Both the position numbers and the translations under genes were made by a program. From Microcoleus sp036705565 (GTDB lineage Bacteria; Cyanobacteriota; Cyanobacteriia; Cyanobacteriales; Microcoleaceae): a stretch of 64,000 nucleotides of DNA. A model generated the notes under the pieces. That model was not told the DNA's origin. It ran no database searches and saw nothing but the letters and a program-made list of their open reading frames with translations. The stretch lies in the NCBI GenBank assembly GCA_036705565.1, contig JAUBUY010000008.1; one strand, 5' to 3'. Below are positions 48,942 through 57,157 of the stretch, one piece after another; position 1 is the first letter of the stretch; each line of letters starts with the position of its first letter.

Positions 48942-49553
48942 TTGAGTGCCTTGAAATACTATAGTCAACATCCTAACGCTTTCTCGATCGACTACCTCAA
49001 CGACTTGCGAGGAGCAATTCTAGCCTCCCCTTATCTAGCAATCAACAACCTCAATCGCGATTTCATTGGCACAAAAGGGTTTTCCGTAGTGTTTCAACGT
49101 TCGGAAATCGCCGAAGTAGAACGGCGGTTCCCTTTGTTCAAACCCTATCTAGACCAAGCATTACTGCCTGAATGCAATGCTTTTTACCTCAACCCTTTGT
49201 TGCTGGGTGAAGGTTCCCGCGTCGATCCGCATATCGATCGATCTTTGCGATCGTACTGCAAAACAGTTGAACCTCCCGCAGCCGTCAGCGTTTTATACGT
49301 GCAAGTACCGCCGAACTTGCAAGGAGGAGAATTGATACTGCGGCGCAACAAACAGCAAGTCGGCCAGATTAAGCCACAAGCCAACTCGCTAATCTATTTT
49401 CAAGGAGATTTGACTCACTCTGTCAACGCCGTTAAAAGTACCGGCACTCGTTTGAGTTTGGTTTGCGAACAGTACAGTTTGAGCGAAACTGAACTGCAAG
49501 ATATTCCAGGATTCACAGTGGAATCTAGGGCCGCAAAAGCAAAAATTAAGTAA
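48942..49553 (+). CDS. 2-oxoglutarate/Fe(II)-dependent oxygenase (prolyl hydroxylase-like)
   Basis: The 203-residue protein has the double-stranded beta-helix fold of Fe(II)/2OG dioxygenases. The iron triad is visible: HID in VDPHIDRSL (about residues 96-98), the distal His in GDLTHSV, and the 2OG-binding Arg in GTRLSLV. VSVLYVQVPPNLQGGELIL is the usual strand before the distal site. The substrate is unknown. The frame opens at TTG 48942, because a TGA at 48933 excludes an earlier start. Confidence 0.87.
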   Translation: MSALKYYSQHPNAFSIDYLNDLRGAILASPYLAINNLNRDFIGTKGFSVVFQRSEIAEVERRFPLFKPYLDQALLPECNAFYLNPLLLGEGSRVDPHIDRSLRSYCKTVEPPAAVSVLYVQVPPNLQGGELILRRNKQQVGQIKPQANSLIYFQGDLTHSVNAVKSTGTRLSLVCEQYSLSETELQDIPGFTVESRAAKAKIK

Positions 49554-49598
49554 TGTTTATTCGATCGATCCTGGGAGGGTGATAAATTCAGGACACGC

Positions 49599-49676
49599 TT
49601 AACCAGCCGCTTGCATCAACGGTTCAATCACCGCCAACTTATGTGCTAGGAGATTATCCATAACAACTACTGCGAT
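49599..49676 (-). pseudogene. fragment of an IS630-type transposase
   Basis: Twenty-five codons on the minus strand read IAVVVMDNLLAHKLAVIE and PLMQAAG. The VVMDNLxAHK strand is the second catalytic Asp region of IS630/Tc1-like DDE transposases. Stops lie just outside, and no ends or other parts were found nearby. Confidence 0.7.
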
Positions 49677-49803
49677 CCGAGTGGGTTAAGACCGAGCATT
49701 ATGGGCGATCGGCTTAAGTAAAATCAAGTATAATGTTAGAGTTACTGAATTGTTATATGGTTAGAGTAACTTATAACATTCCTAATGAAGCAGAGGAACT
49801 TAA

Positions 49804-51093
49804 GTGGCAAAAATAGAAGGATTTAGGGTAATAAATTACCGCTCGCTGCGTGATATTACTATGGGCAAGCTGTGGAATACGCAAAATGCCGAGGAACTAA
49901 CGCCAATGACAGCCGTTATCGGTAAAAATGGTGTTGGGAAGAGCACGCTTTTTGACACTTTTGGCTTTCTTGCAGACTGCTTAAAAGGGGGAGTCGAAGA
50001 AGCCTGTGATGCCCGTGGGCGGGGAGGTTTTGAGAGAATTCGATCCCAAGGACAAAAGGGAAGTGTTGAGTTTCAGATTTACTATAAAGAGGATCGTAAC
50101 GCTCGACCAATCACCTATGATTTGGCAATAGACCTTGACTCTTCTGAAAGACCGTATGTAAAAAAAGAAAGACTTAGACAACGGAGAAAAAACGAAAAAA
50201 AAGGACAACCTTATTCTTTTTTGATTCTGAATGAAGGTAAGGGCTTAGCATGGAAAGGTGAAGAAGGAGGTCAGCTAGTTGATGAAGATCGAGGAGAATT
50301 TGATGTAAACAATTTAATAGAAGAAATCCAAATAGGTGAGAGATCAGAAGAAAGTAAAGAAAAGGAAATAGTTGAACTTGACGACAAGCGAAAACTGGGA
50401 ATTGCTACTTTGGGAGCGCTCAAACAACACCCAAGAATTTCCGCATTTCGTAGATTTATCGAAGGATGGTATCTCAGCTATTTCACACCAGACGCTGCCC
50501 GTAGCTTACCTCTGGCTGGGCCACAAAAACATTTGAATATTCATGGAGATAATCTAGGAAATGTGGTTCAATTTATGGAGAGAGAGCATCCTAAGAAATT
50601 CCAATCAATTCTGCAAAAAATATCTAGTAAGATTCCAGGCGTGGCAAAGATTAGCACCGCTAAAAGTCCAGACGGTAGACTTCTGCTGCAGTTCAACGAT
50701 CGAGGTTTTCAAGAACCATTTTATGCTCAACAAATGTCAGACGGAACACTGAAGGTATTTGCCTATCTCCTTCTTTTAGAAGACCCCTCACCACCGCCAT
50801 TTTTGTGCATAGAAGAACCCGAAAACGGACTTTACCATAAGCTTTTAGAAACTCTAGTCCGAGAATTTCGAGAACACGCTACAGCTCGAAAAAGATCGCA
50901 AGTATTTGTTACAACACATCAACCCTATTTTGTAGATGCTCTTAACCCTGAAGAGGTTTGGGTACTTGAAAAGGGCGAGGATGGTTTTTCTACAATCAGA
51001 CGAGCTAGCCAAGACCCTCTCATTAATAACCTTGTTTCTGAAGGATTGCCCCTTGGCGGACTTTGGTACAGCGATTATCTAGATAAAAGGTGA
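49804..51093 (+). CDS. OLD/RecF-like AAA ATPase, possible defence component
   Basis: This 429-residue ABC-type ATPase begins IEGFRVINYRSLRDITMG, with Walker A GKNGVGKST (Lys46). A charged insert (about 110-200) replaces long coiled coils. The signature region is QMSDGTLKVFAYLLLL, Walker B FLCIEEPENGL (Glu337, Glu338) and the switch VTTHQPYFVD. It starts with GTG at 49804 behind AGAGGAA; a 19-codon frame (49757-49816) overlaps the start. A Toprim-like gene follows after four bases. Such ATPase-Toprim pairs occur in PARIS and AbiL phage defence, so a similar role is plausible but unproven. Confidence 0.85.
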   Translation: MAKIEGFRVINYRSLRDITMGKLWNTQNAEELTPMTAVIGKNGVGKSTLFDTFGFLADCLKGGVEEACDARGRGGFERIRSQGQKGSVEFQIYYKEDRNARPITYDLAIDLDSSERPYVKKERLRQRRKNEKKGQPYSFLILNEGKGLAWKGEEGGQLVDEDRGEFDVNNLIEEIQIGERSEESKEKEIVELDDKRKLGIATLGALKQHPRISAFRRFIEGWYLSYFTPDAARSLPLAGPQKHLNIHGDNLGNVVQFMEREHPKKFQSILQKISSKIPGVAKISTAKSPDGRLLLQFNDRGFQEPFYAQQMSDGTLKVFAYLLLLEDPSPPPFLCIEEPENGLYHKLLETLVREFREHATARKRSQVFVTTHQPYFVDALNPEEVWVLEKGEDGFSTIRRASQDPLINNLVSEGLPLGGLWYSDYLDKR

Positions 51094-51097
51094 ATAA

Positions 51098-51754
51098 ATG
51101 CACTTTGAGATACTTGTCGAGGATATTTCTGGAAAAACGGCTCTTGAAATTCTTATCCCAAAGATTATTAGCACCGAACACACATTTAAGATCAGTTCTT
51201 ACAAAGGACTTGGGCATAAGGTTCCTAAAGATATAAACTCTACTTCTGATGCAAAAAAACGAATTTTGCTCGACCTACTTCCGAAAATTGTTCAAGGATG
51301 GGGTAAAACATTATCTGACTGTCCTGATTACTCTTTTGTCCTCATTGTAATTTGCGATCTAGATAACCGATGCCTCAGTACGTTTCGCAAAGAACTACTA
51401 GATATTGTAGATAAGTGTAATCCTCCGCCAAAGACGCAATTTTGCATAGCAATTGAAGAAGGAGAAGCATGGTATCTAGGCGATTTAGCAGCAGTTAAGG
51501 CAGCTTATCCGAGAGCAAAAGAAGCAGTCCTAAATTCTTACACCAATGATAGTATCTGTGGTACATGGGAGAAGTTAGCTGAGGCGGTGTTTTCCGGTGG
51601 TGTACAAAACTTATCTCAACAAGGTGGGCAAGCAATTGGTTTAGAGAAGACAAACTGGGCTAACAATATTCCTCCCCACATGGACGTAGATAAGAATTTG
51701 TCACCAAGCTTCTGTTATTTTCGAGATAAACTTCGAGGCTTAACGAGTCAGTAA
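51098..51754 (+). CDS. DUF4276 / Toprim-like protein, partner of the ATPase
   Basis: The 218-residue protein has the layout of Toprim-fold nucleases: Glu8 in FEILVEDISGKTALEI, the DxD motif in VICDLDNR (Asp87, Asp89) and the DUF4276 mark IEEGEAWYLGD (119-129). The end is helical with NNIPPHMDVDKNLSPSF. In related systems this component cuts nucleic acid under control of the ATPase. Spacing of four bases indicates one operon. A degraded REP pair begins at the stop codon. Confidence 0.78.
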   Translation: MHFEILVEDISGKTALEILIPKIISTEHTFKISSYKGLGHKVPKDINSTSDAKKRILLDLLPKIVQGWGKTLSDCPDYSFVLIVICDLDNRCLSTFRKELLDIVDKCNPPPKTQFCIAIEEGEAWYLGDLAAVKAAYPRAKEAVLNSYTNDSICGTWEKLAEAVFSGGVQNLSQQGGQAIGLEKTNWANNIPPHMDVDKNLSPSFCYFRDKLRGLTSQ

Positions 51755-51828
51755 AGAAACCGGGTTTTTTTATTGGGAATCGCCTAGCGCCACGAAGAAG
51801 TAGACTCGTAAAAAAAACCGGTTTCTCG
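51755..51828. repeat. degenerate REP pair (block E)
   Basis: AGAAACCGGG followed by a T-run, and then AAACCGGTTTCTCG about 50 bases on, form a worn inverted pair directly after the DUF4276 gene. It could act as a terminator. Confidence 0.6.
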
Positions 51829-51892
51829 ACACCCGTGCCTAAGTCCTGTCTAAATACCAAAATTGGAATAATAGCCAAACTTTTGATGAGTA

Positions 51893-52034
51893 ATATCATG
51901 TCCGGTCGATTCCCTCCGCTTCGCTTCGCCCGAAATCAGGTAGGGGCGGGTTCACCAACAATATCTGCTAATAATTGACAATCTCAAAAACCCGCCCGGC
52001 CGGGATATTATGGTCAATCGATCGGACATGATAT
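51893..52034 (+). repeat. MITE-like element ATATCATGTCCGG, copy 2
   Basis: The ends ATATCATGTCCG and CGGACATGATAT are exact complements. An inner pair GGGGCGGGTT ... AACCCGCCC gives a second stem. Of the three copies its ends are complete. The inverted copy lies 165 bases further on. Confidence 0.85.
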
Positions 52035-52199
52035 AACAGCCCATAAAGCTAGTTTAGCGGGACAACCTCAGCTTAACATTCCCAGAAACAGCGAACAACC
52101 CCAAAGAAGAAAATAGAACGATGCAAAGCATTTTCGCTCGCCGCAGGATGTCGGAGTCAATGAAGCTGCTGGTTTGGTAATGCCAGAGGCGATCGACTT

Positions 52200-52327
52200 A
52201 TATCATGTCCGATCAATTAACTCTAATATCCCGGTCGGGGCGGGTTTTTGAGATGGTCAATTATTGGCCGGTATTGTTGGTGAACCCGCCCCTACAAAAA
52301 TCGCGGTCGCTCGACCGGACATGATAT
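52200..52327 (-). repeat. MITE-like element ATATCATGTCCGG, copy 3 (inverted)
   Basis: This is the reverse complement of copy 2 over nearly its full length, including the GGTTCACCAACAATA and AATTGAC parts. Facing copies could pair over more than 100 bases in single-stranded DNA or RNA upstream of the hydrolase gene. Confidence 0.85.
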
Positions 52328-52386
52328 TACCAATAAAAACCGCCAGATTAATTTAAACTGATTAAAAGTTAGGCTGCAAAAATCCG

Positions 52387-53661
52387 ATGATCCACAAGAA
52401 TAACCGCAAAAAGTTACCCTTATTAGCAGCATTCTTAGTCACGCCATTTATTTCTTGGTTCCTGAGTACGATCGCCCTATTTCTCAGTCTCTGGATCATC
52501 GTACCAGCACCCACGATGTTCCTGTACCCTTTGGCGGTGGGAGCACCAGAAATCAGTCCTTGGTTGGTTGGTATCAATACGATCGCCCTTCTGCTGAACC
52601 TGCTCAGACGGCATCAAGGCAAAGTCTACATTATTTTACTCATTTGTAACCTGTTCGCCCTCATCCTGGGCCTGCTTCCCCTGATGCAGTTCCCAGCAGC
52701 CAATACAGCGATAGCTACCCAAATGCAAGCAGTTTTAGGGGAAAACTATTTAGCAGCCCTTCCTCAAGCCCATCGCGCGCAGCTACGCCCTCAACCGTTT
52801 ATCCTCGCAGATGCCTTCCGAGGAATTCCCATCAGAGAGGTTAGGATCGATCGGGCTATTGGATTTGCCAAACCTGACGGAGTTTCACTACAATTAAACC
52901 TTTACCGGCCGATGCAAATTGGCAAATATCCGGCGATTATCACACTCTACGGGGGAGCTTGGCAAAGAGGCAATCCCGATTCCAATGAGGAATTCAGCCG
53001 TTATATGGCCGCCCAAGGCTATTGTGTGGTTGCAATTGCTTACCGCCACGCTCCCAAGTATCGATTTCCTGCTCAGCTTGAGGACGTACAAGCCGCTCTT
53101 TCCTATATCAAAACTCATGCTGCTGATTGGGACATCGATCTCGATCGCATTGCTCTGATGGGAAGGTCTGCAGGTGCCCATTTAGCAATGCTAACTGCTT
53201 ATAATTCTAGTGTGCTTCCAGTTCGAGCCGTGGTCAACTATTACGGGCCAAATGACCTGATCCGGGGATACAATGACCCACCTTTTCCTGATGCCATAAA
53301 TGTTCGAGCCGTCTTGCGTGCCTTTCTGGGAGGAACGCCAGACGAACTCAACGAGCTTTACCGTCGGGCTTCTCCCATCAATTATATTAAACCGAATCTT
53401 CCCCCTTCTCTACTGGTTTATGCAGGTCGCGACCATATCGTTCAGCCCAAGTTTGGTCGATCGCTCTACCAACGATTGCGAGCCACGGGCGATTCCCTAC
53501 GGGATAGCTTCGCTTCACCGGCTATTTTGCTCGAAATTCCTTGGGCTGAACACGCTTTTGATGCAGTTTTTAATGGCCCGAGCAATCAATTAGCTTTGTA
53601 CTACACAGAACGCTTTTTGGCTCATACTCTGAAGTCTTCTGATTACCAACGAGTTAAATAA
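52387..53661 (+). CDS. membrane-anchored alpha/beta hydrolase (esterase/lipase-like)
   Basis: The N-terminal 110 residues hold three hydrophobic segments (FLVTPFISWFLSTIALFLSLW, then two more), so the enzyme is membrane-bound. The hydrolase domain (about 150-415) has the oxyanion-side TLYGGAW turn, nucleophile Ser in GRSAGAH, acid Asp in YAGRDHIV and catalytic His in WAEHAFD, which fits the BD-FAE/carboxylesterase group. Residues GDSLRDSFASP near 370 are encoded by a dispersed 30-bp repeat shared with the GH31 gene. They lie between the acid and the His, so the insertion is in a loop. The substrate is unknown. Confidence 0.9.
   Translation: MIHKNNRKKLPLLAAFLVTPFISWFLSTIALFLSLWIIVPAPTMFLYPLAVGAPEISPWLVGINTIALLLNLLRRHQGKVYIILLICNLFALILGLLPLMQFPAANTAIATQMQAVLGENYLAALPQAHRAQLRPQPFILADAFRGIPIREVRIDRAIGFAKPDGVSLQLNLYRPMQIGKYPAIITLYGGAWQRGNPDSNEEFSRYMAAQGYCVVAIAYRHAPKYRFPAQLEDVQAALSYIKTHAADWDIDLDRIALMGRSAGAHLAMLTAYNSSVLPVRAVVNYYGPNDLIRGYNDPPFPDAINVRAVLRAFLGGTPDELNELYRRASPINYIKPNLPPSLLVYAGRDHIVQPKFGRSLYQRLRATGDSLRDSFASPAILLEIPWAEHAFDAVFNGPSNQLALYYTERFLAHTLKSSDYQRVK
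53490..53519. repeat. 30-bp dispersed repeat inside the hydrolase gene
   Basis: CGATTCCCTACGGGATAGCT and the following ten bases match the reverse complement of 46607-46636 at 28 of 30 positions, and encode the same DSLRDS peptide. Confidence 0.8.
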
Positions 53662-53820
53662 AAACTATCAACTTACTCATTTATGCTCAATAAACTGCGG
53701 CTATAACAGTTTAATAAGTTCCCAAATCTCGTAAAGATTTCTACGGCAAATTGTCGCACCAACTTTTAGAAGAGTTGCCAGACTTTATTTATCATATAGC
53801 AGTTCTTAAGAAAGTGAGGT

Positions 53821-53897
53821 ATGCCCTATGCCCTATGCCCTATGCCCTATGCCCTATGCCCTATGTCCTATGCCCTATGCCCTATGCCCTATGCCCT
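53821..53897. repeat. heptanucleotide tandem repeat (ATGCCCT)11
   Basis: Eleven head-to-tail heptamers lie here; the seventh unit is ATGTCCT and the rest are exact. It is the longest tandem repeat in the window and lies in a 1-kb gap between the hydrolase and glnN. Copy number is likely to vary between strains. Confidence 0.95.
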
Positions 53898-54042
53898 ATG
53901 CGAGTACGATCGCCCTTAGTTTGAGCGCCCCGCGTCCTGTTAAACTGAAATCCTGCGGTTGTGTGCGCTTGGTGCGATCGACCTTTCTGAAAAAAACCTA
54001 AAATTCTGTAGCCTACAATACATTTATTTGGTTAATGATTGT

Positions 54043-54288
54043 TTAAACTCTCCAAGTGTAGATTGTGTACTCTCCATAATTCTCCAAAACTCCTAAACGA
54101 GTGCGTTGTTTGCTGGACTGCGATTTATCGATCGTCGAACCGTTAAAAACCATAAGTAGTTTTGACCTGAATTCATCGGAATTGATTCGCACAAAATTTT
54201 TGAGCTGACCAGGGTAAAGATTAATTACTAAATTTGTGCAGTGCAGACATCTATAATGTTGACTCAAGTTTGTACAGGCTCTTGCCAT
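54043..54288 (-). CDS. doubtful small ORF, 81 aa
   Basis: An ATG at 54288 behind AGAAG opens a frame with NLVINLYPGQLKNFVRINSDEF and LGVLENYGEYTIYTWRV at its end. The second half reads somewhat like real protein, but no family is recognised, and the frame may be a gene remnant or chance. It occupies the gap between the heptamer repeat and the MITE-like element before glnN. Confidence 0.25.
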   Translation of the reverse strand: MARACTNLSQHYRCLHCTNLVINLYPGQLKNFVRINSDEFRSKLLMVFNGSTIDKSQSSKQRTRLGVLENYGEYTIYTWRV

Positions 54289-54456
54289 CTATCTTCTTGC
54301 TAATAACCGAAATCCAACCGCATCTCACACTGGATTCTCACGCCCGGTGGACGGCGAAGTGATTGCGCCTCGCTCATCCAATCTTGTAGAGCCTGCCAAA
54401 AAAGGCATTCTCGCAAAAGTTAGCTTTGACAAAAAATGTTGGGTAAATCTCATATG

Positions 54457-54564
54457 TTGCACCATTCTCAATTAGCCTTTTATGAACAGGCTGGACGGCC
54501 TGTGAAGCGAGAAAATTGATCTCTTGTGGAACGGGCATCTTGCCCGTTATTGAGAATGGTGCAA
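54457..54564. repeat. 108-bp MITE-like element upstream of glnN
   Basis: Perfect 16-base ends, TTGCACCATTCTCAAT and ATTGAGAATGGTGCAA, bracket two small dyads: AGGC(TGGAC)GGCCT and ACGGGCA(TCT)TGCCCGT. There is no ORF. It lies about 100 bases before the glnN start and may affect its promoter region. Confidence 0.75.
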
Positions 54565-54664
54565 AATCTTAGGTAAATCCAACAACATATTCGTCAATCG
54601 TTAGACTTTTGCTAACATCTATTTTTTCTCAACTACTCGTCCCGCAATACCAATAAAAATAACC

Positions 54665-56839
54665 ATGAGTGGAAACGAATCGCGCGTTCAAGCAATTTCT
54701 CAAATCGTCAACCGCAAACTGATGCCTAGTCGGCCTCCCAAGCGGCTAGAAGATATGTGGGCAACAGACGTTTTTACTCTGAGCAAGATGCAAGAAAGTC
54801 TGCCCAAAAGCATTTTCAAATCAGTAAAAAACACCGTTCAAACCGGCCAAAAACTCGATGCTTCCGTAGCTGATGTAGTTGCAGTAGCAATGAAAGATTG
54901 GGCTATTTCCAAAGGCGCCCTCTACTACGCCCACGTATTCTACCCGCTAACCAACGGCACCGCCGAAAAGCACGACGGTTTCATCTCAGTGCAAGGCGAC
55001 GGTTCCGTCATCTCAGAATTTGCAGGCAAAGTTCTCGTACAAGGCGAACCCGATGGCTCCTCATTCCCCAACGGCGGCATCCGTTCCACCGCCGCCGCTC
55101 GCGGATATACAGCCTGGGATGTCACCAGCCCTGCTTATGTCATGGAAACAGACAACGGCATGACATTGTGCATTCCTACTGTTTTCATCTCCTGGACAGG
55201 TGAAGCCTTAGACAAGAAAACGCCGCTTTTGCGTTCCATTGCCGCCATGAACAAAGCAGCAACTCGAGTGTTAAAGCTATTAGGCAATACCGAAGTTGCT
55301 CCGGTAAATTCCAGTTGCGGTTCCGAACAAGAATACTTCCTGGTAGATGCCAATTTCACCAACAACCGCCCCGATTTACTGCTAGCAGGTCGCACCCTGT
55401 TTGGCAAACCTCCTGCCAAAGGTCAGCAATTTGACGACCACTATTTTGGAGCGATTCCAGAGCGCGTTCAAGTCTTCATGCAGGAAGTAGAAGAAAGAAT
55501 GTACCGGCTGGGAATTCCTGCCAAAACCCGCCACAACGAAGTAGCTCCCGGTCAGTTTGAAATTGCACCAGTTTTTGAAGCTGCAAACGTCGCCAGCGAC
55601 CACCAACAATTAACCATGACAATTCTCCGCAACACTGCGAAGAAACACGGTTTTATGTGTTTGCTGCACGAGAAGCCTTTCGCCGGCATTAACGGTTCCG
55701 GCAAACACGTCAACTGGTCGGTAGGGAATGCCACCCAAGGCAACTTATTAGACCCAGGCGATACACCGCACTCGAACATACAATTTTTAGTGTTCTGCGG
55801 CGCTGTGATTCGCGGAGTTCACAAATACGGGCCGCTATTGCGCGCGGTAGTTGCTACTGCCAGCAACGACCACCGATTGGGTGCAAATGAGGCTCCACCA
55901 GCAATTATCTCTGTCTATTTGGGTTCGCAATTAGAAGATATCTTCGGGCAAATTAGCCGGGGAGAAGTTAAGGACTCTAAAGGTCGGGGAATTATGAACT
56001 TAGGTGTAGAAACATTGCCTACTTTCATGAAGGATGCTGGAGACAGAAACCGGACTTCGCCCTTTGCTTTTACTGGAAACCGGTTTGAATTCCGGGCAGT
56101 AGGTTCCGGTCAGTCTGTTTCCGGGCCACTGGTGGCGATGAATACAATTCTTGCAGATTCTTTGGACTGGATTGCTAACAAATTAGAAAGCGATTTGGCT
56201 AAGGGAACTGAACTGAATGCTGCCATCCAAACCATTCTCAAAGAAGTGATGGACGAGCACGGTGCGGTTGTATTTGGTGGCGACGGCTATTCCGAAGAAT
56301 GGCACAAAATGGCCGTTGAGGAACGGGGTTTAGCTAACTTGCGGACTACGGCAGATGCTTTACCCGTGTTGAAGGAAGGATACATTGAAGACTTGTTTGA
56401 AAAGACAGGTGTTCTGACTCCCGTTGAATTGGAAAGCCGTTACGATGTTTATGCTGAGCAGTATTTGCTGGCAATTGAAGTCGAAGCAAAACTGGTAATC
56501 AGCATCGCAAAAACCATTGTTTACCCCGCAGCTTTGAGGTATTTAGCTGAACTTTCCGGCACGATTTCTAAATTGAAAGAGATTGGAATTGAAATGGAAA
56601 AGGAAAGTGCCGAAAAAGTAGCGGTGCTAGTTAAGTCCATGATGGATACTACGAGCAAATTGAGCGCGGCTTTGAGCAAGCACGATTTTGCTTCGACAGA
56701 AGACCATATGCAATATGCTTCGCAAACAATTCGTCCTTTGATGGATGAGGTTCGCCAGTATGCGGATGCCCTGGAAGGTGAAGTGGCTGATGATTTGTGG
56801 CCTCTGCCTACTTATCAAGAAATGCTGTTTGTTAAGTAA
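54665..56839 (+). CDS. glnN: type III glutamine synthetase
   Basis: GlnN makes glutamine from glutamate, ammonia and ATP; in cyanobacteria it is usually induced under nitrogen starvation by NtcA. The 724-residue length is diagnostic of the large GSIII class. Motifs include FPNGGIRSTAAARGYTAWD, SSCGSEQEYFLVD (metal and glutamate site), TRHNEVAPGQFEIAPVFE, NGSGKHVNWSVG and RTSPFAFTGNRFEFR (ATP and ammonia site), with the GSIII C-terminal helical region. I see no convincing GTAN8TAC NtcA box upstream. It is monocistronic, with a strong hairpin after the stop. Confidence 0.96.
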   Translation: MSGNESRVQAISQIVNRKLMPSRPPKRLEDMWATDVFTLSKMQESLPKSIFKSVKNTVQTGQKLDASVADVVAVAMKDWAISKGALYYAHVFYPLTNGTAEKHDGFISVQGDGSVISEFAGKVLVQGEPDGSSFPNGGIRSTAAARGYTAWDVTSPAYVMETDNGMTLCIPTVFISWTGEALDKKTPLLRSIAAMNKAATRVLKLLGNTEVAPVNSSCGSEQEYFLVDANFTNNRPDLLLAGRTLFGKPPAKGQQFDDHYFGAIPERVQVFMQEVEERMYRLGIPAKTRHNEVAPGQFEIAPVFEAANVASDHQQLTMTILRNTAKKHGFMCLLHEKPFAGINGSGKHVNWSVGNATQGNLLDPGDTPHSNIQFLVFCGAVIRGVHKYGPLLRAVVATASNDHRLGANEAPPAIISVYLGSQLEDIFGQISRGEVKDSKGRGIMNLGVETLPTFMKDAGDRNRTSPFAFTGNRFEFRAVGSGQSVSGPLVAMNTILADSLDWIANKLESDLAKGTELNAAIQTILKEVMDEHGAVVFGGDGYSEEWHKMAVEERGLANLRTTADALPVLKEGYIEDLFEKTGVLTPVELESRYDVYAEQYLLAIEVEAKLVISIAKTIVYPAALRYLAELSGTISKLKEIGIEMEKESAEKVAVLVKSMMDTTSKLSAALSKHDFASTEDHMQYASQTIRPLMDEVRQYADALEGEVADDLWPLPTYQEMLFVK

Positions 56840-56875
56840 GAGCAAACAAATTCGGTTAATTGCAGGTTAGAGTTG

Positions 56876-56902
56876 TAAGGACACGGCAGTGCCGTGTCCT
56901 TA
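56876..56902. terminator. 13-bp perfect hairpin downstream of glnN
   Basis: TAAGGACACGGCA faces its exact complement across one base, 37 bases past the stop. A related GGACACGG..CCGTGTCC palindrome closes the broken gene near 25.9 kb, so this is a mobile palindrome that may also end glnN transcription. Confidence 0.65.
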
Positions 56903-56930
56903 CTTGTTTTTGAGCTTAAATGAGTGTTAA

Positions 56931-57026
56931 ACTGTTGCAGCATTTAAATTGTATGTCAAAAAAAAATAAAGTCTTGTGGGGAGTAGGGGCCCTAGCGTCC
57001 TGCCCGCCCTGAATATACAATTTAAA
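56931..57026 (+). repeat. dispersed repeat, copy 2 (~90 bp)
   Basis: This is the partner of 7955-8047, sharing the A-run after GTATGTC, GTCTTGTGGGGAGTAGGGG and CCTAGCGTCC. It lies in the gap between glnN and the BMP-type gene. Confidence 0.75.
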
Positions 57027-57157
57027 GGCGGGACAGCTTACGCTGAATCTGTCAGAGTCATTAAATCCCAGCTACAGTAAGAGTTTTGAAGATGGTTGAG
57101 ATAGCCTTCAACAAATTTATCGGCGTAGAAAAAGTAACCTTGCTGCGAAAAGCTATT

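Noticed and set aside
54570..54630. NtcA binding site upstream of glnN
   Set aside because: The best match is GTAAATCCAACAAC, which ends AAC instead of TAC and has a 26-base spacing to TAACAT; too weak to list.
56046..56061. REP palindrome inside glnN (ACAGAAACCGGAC)
   Set aside because: Only the first ten bases match and the codons belong to the conserved GS motif; coincidence.
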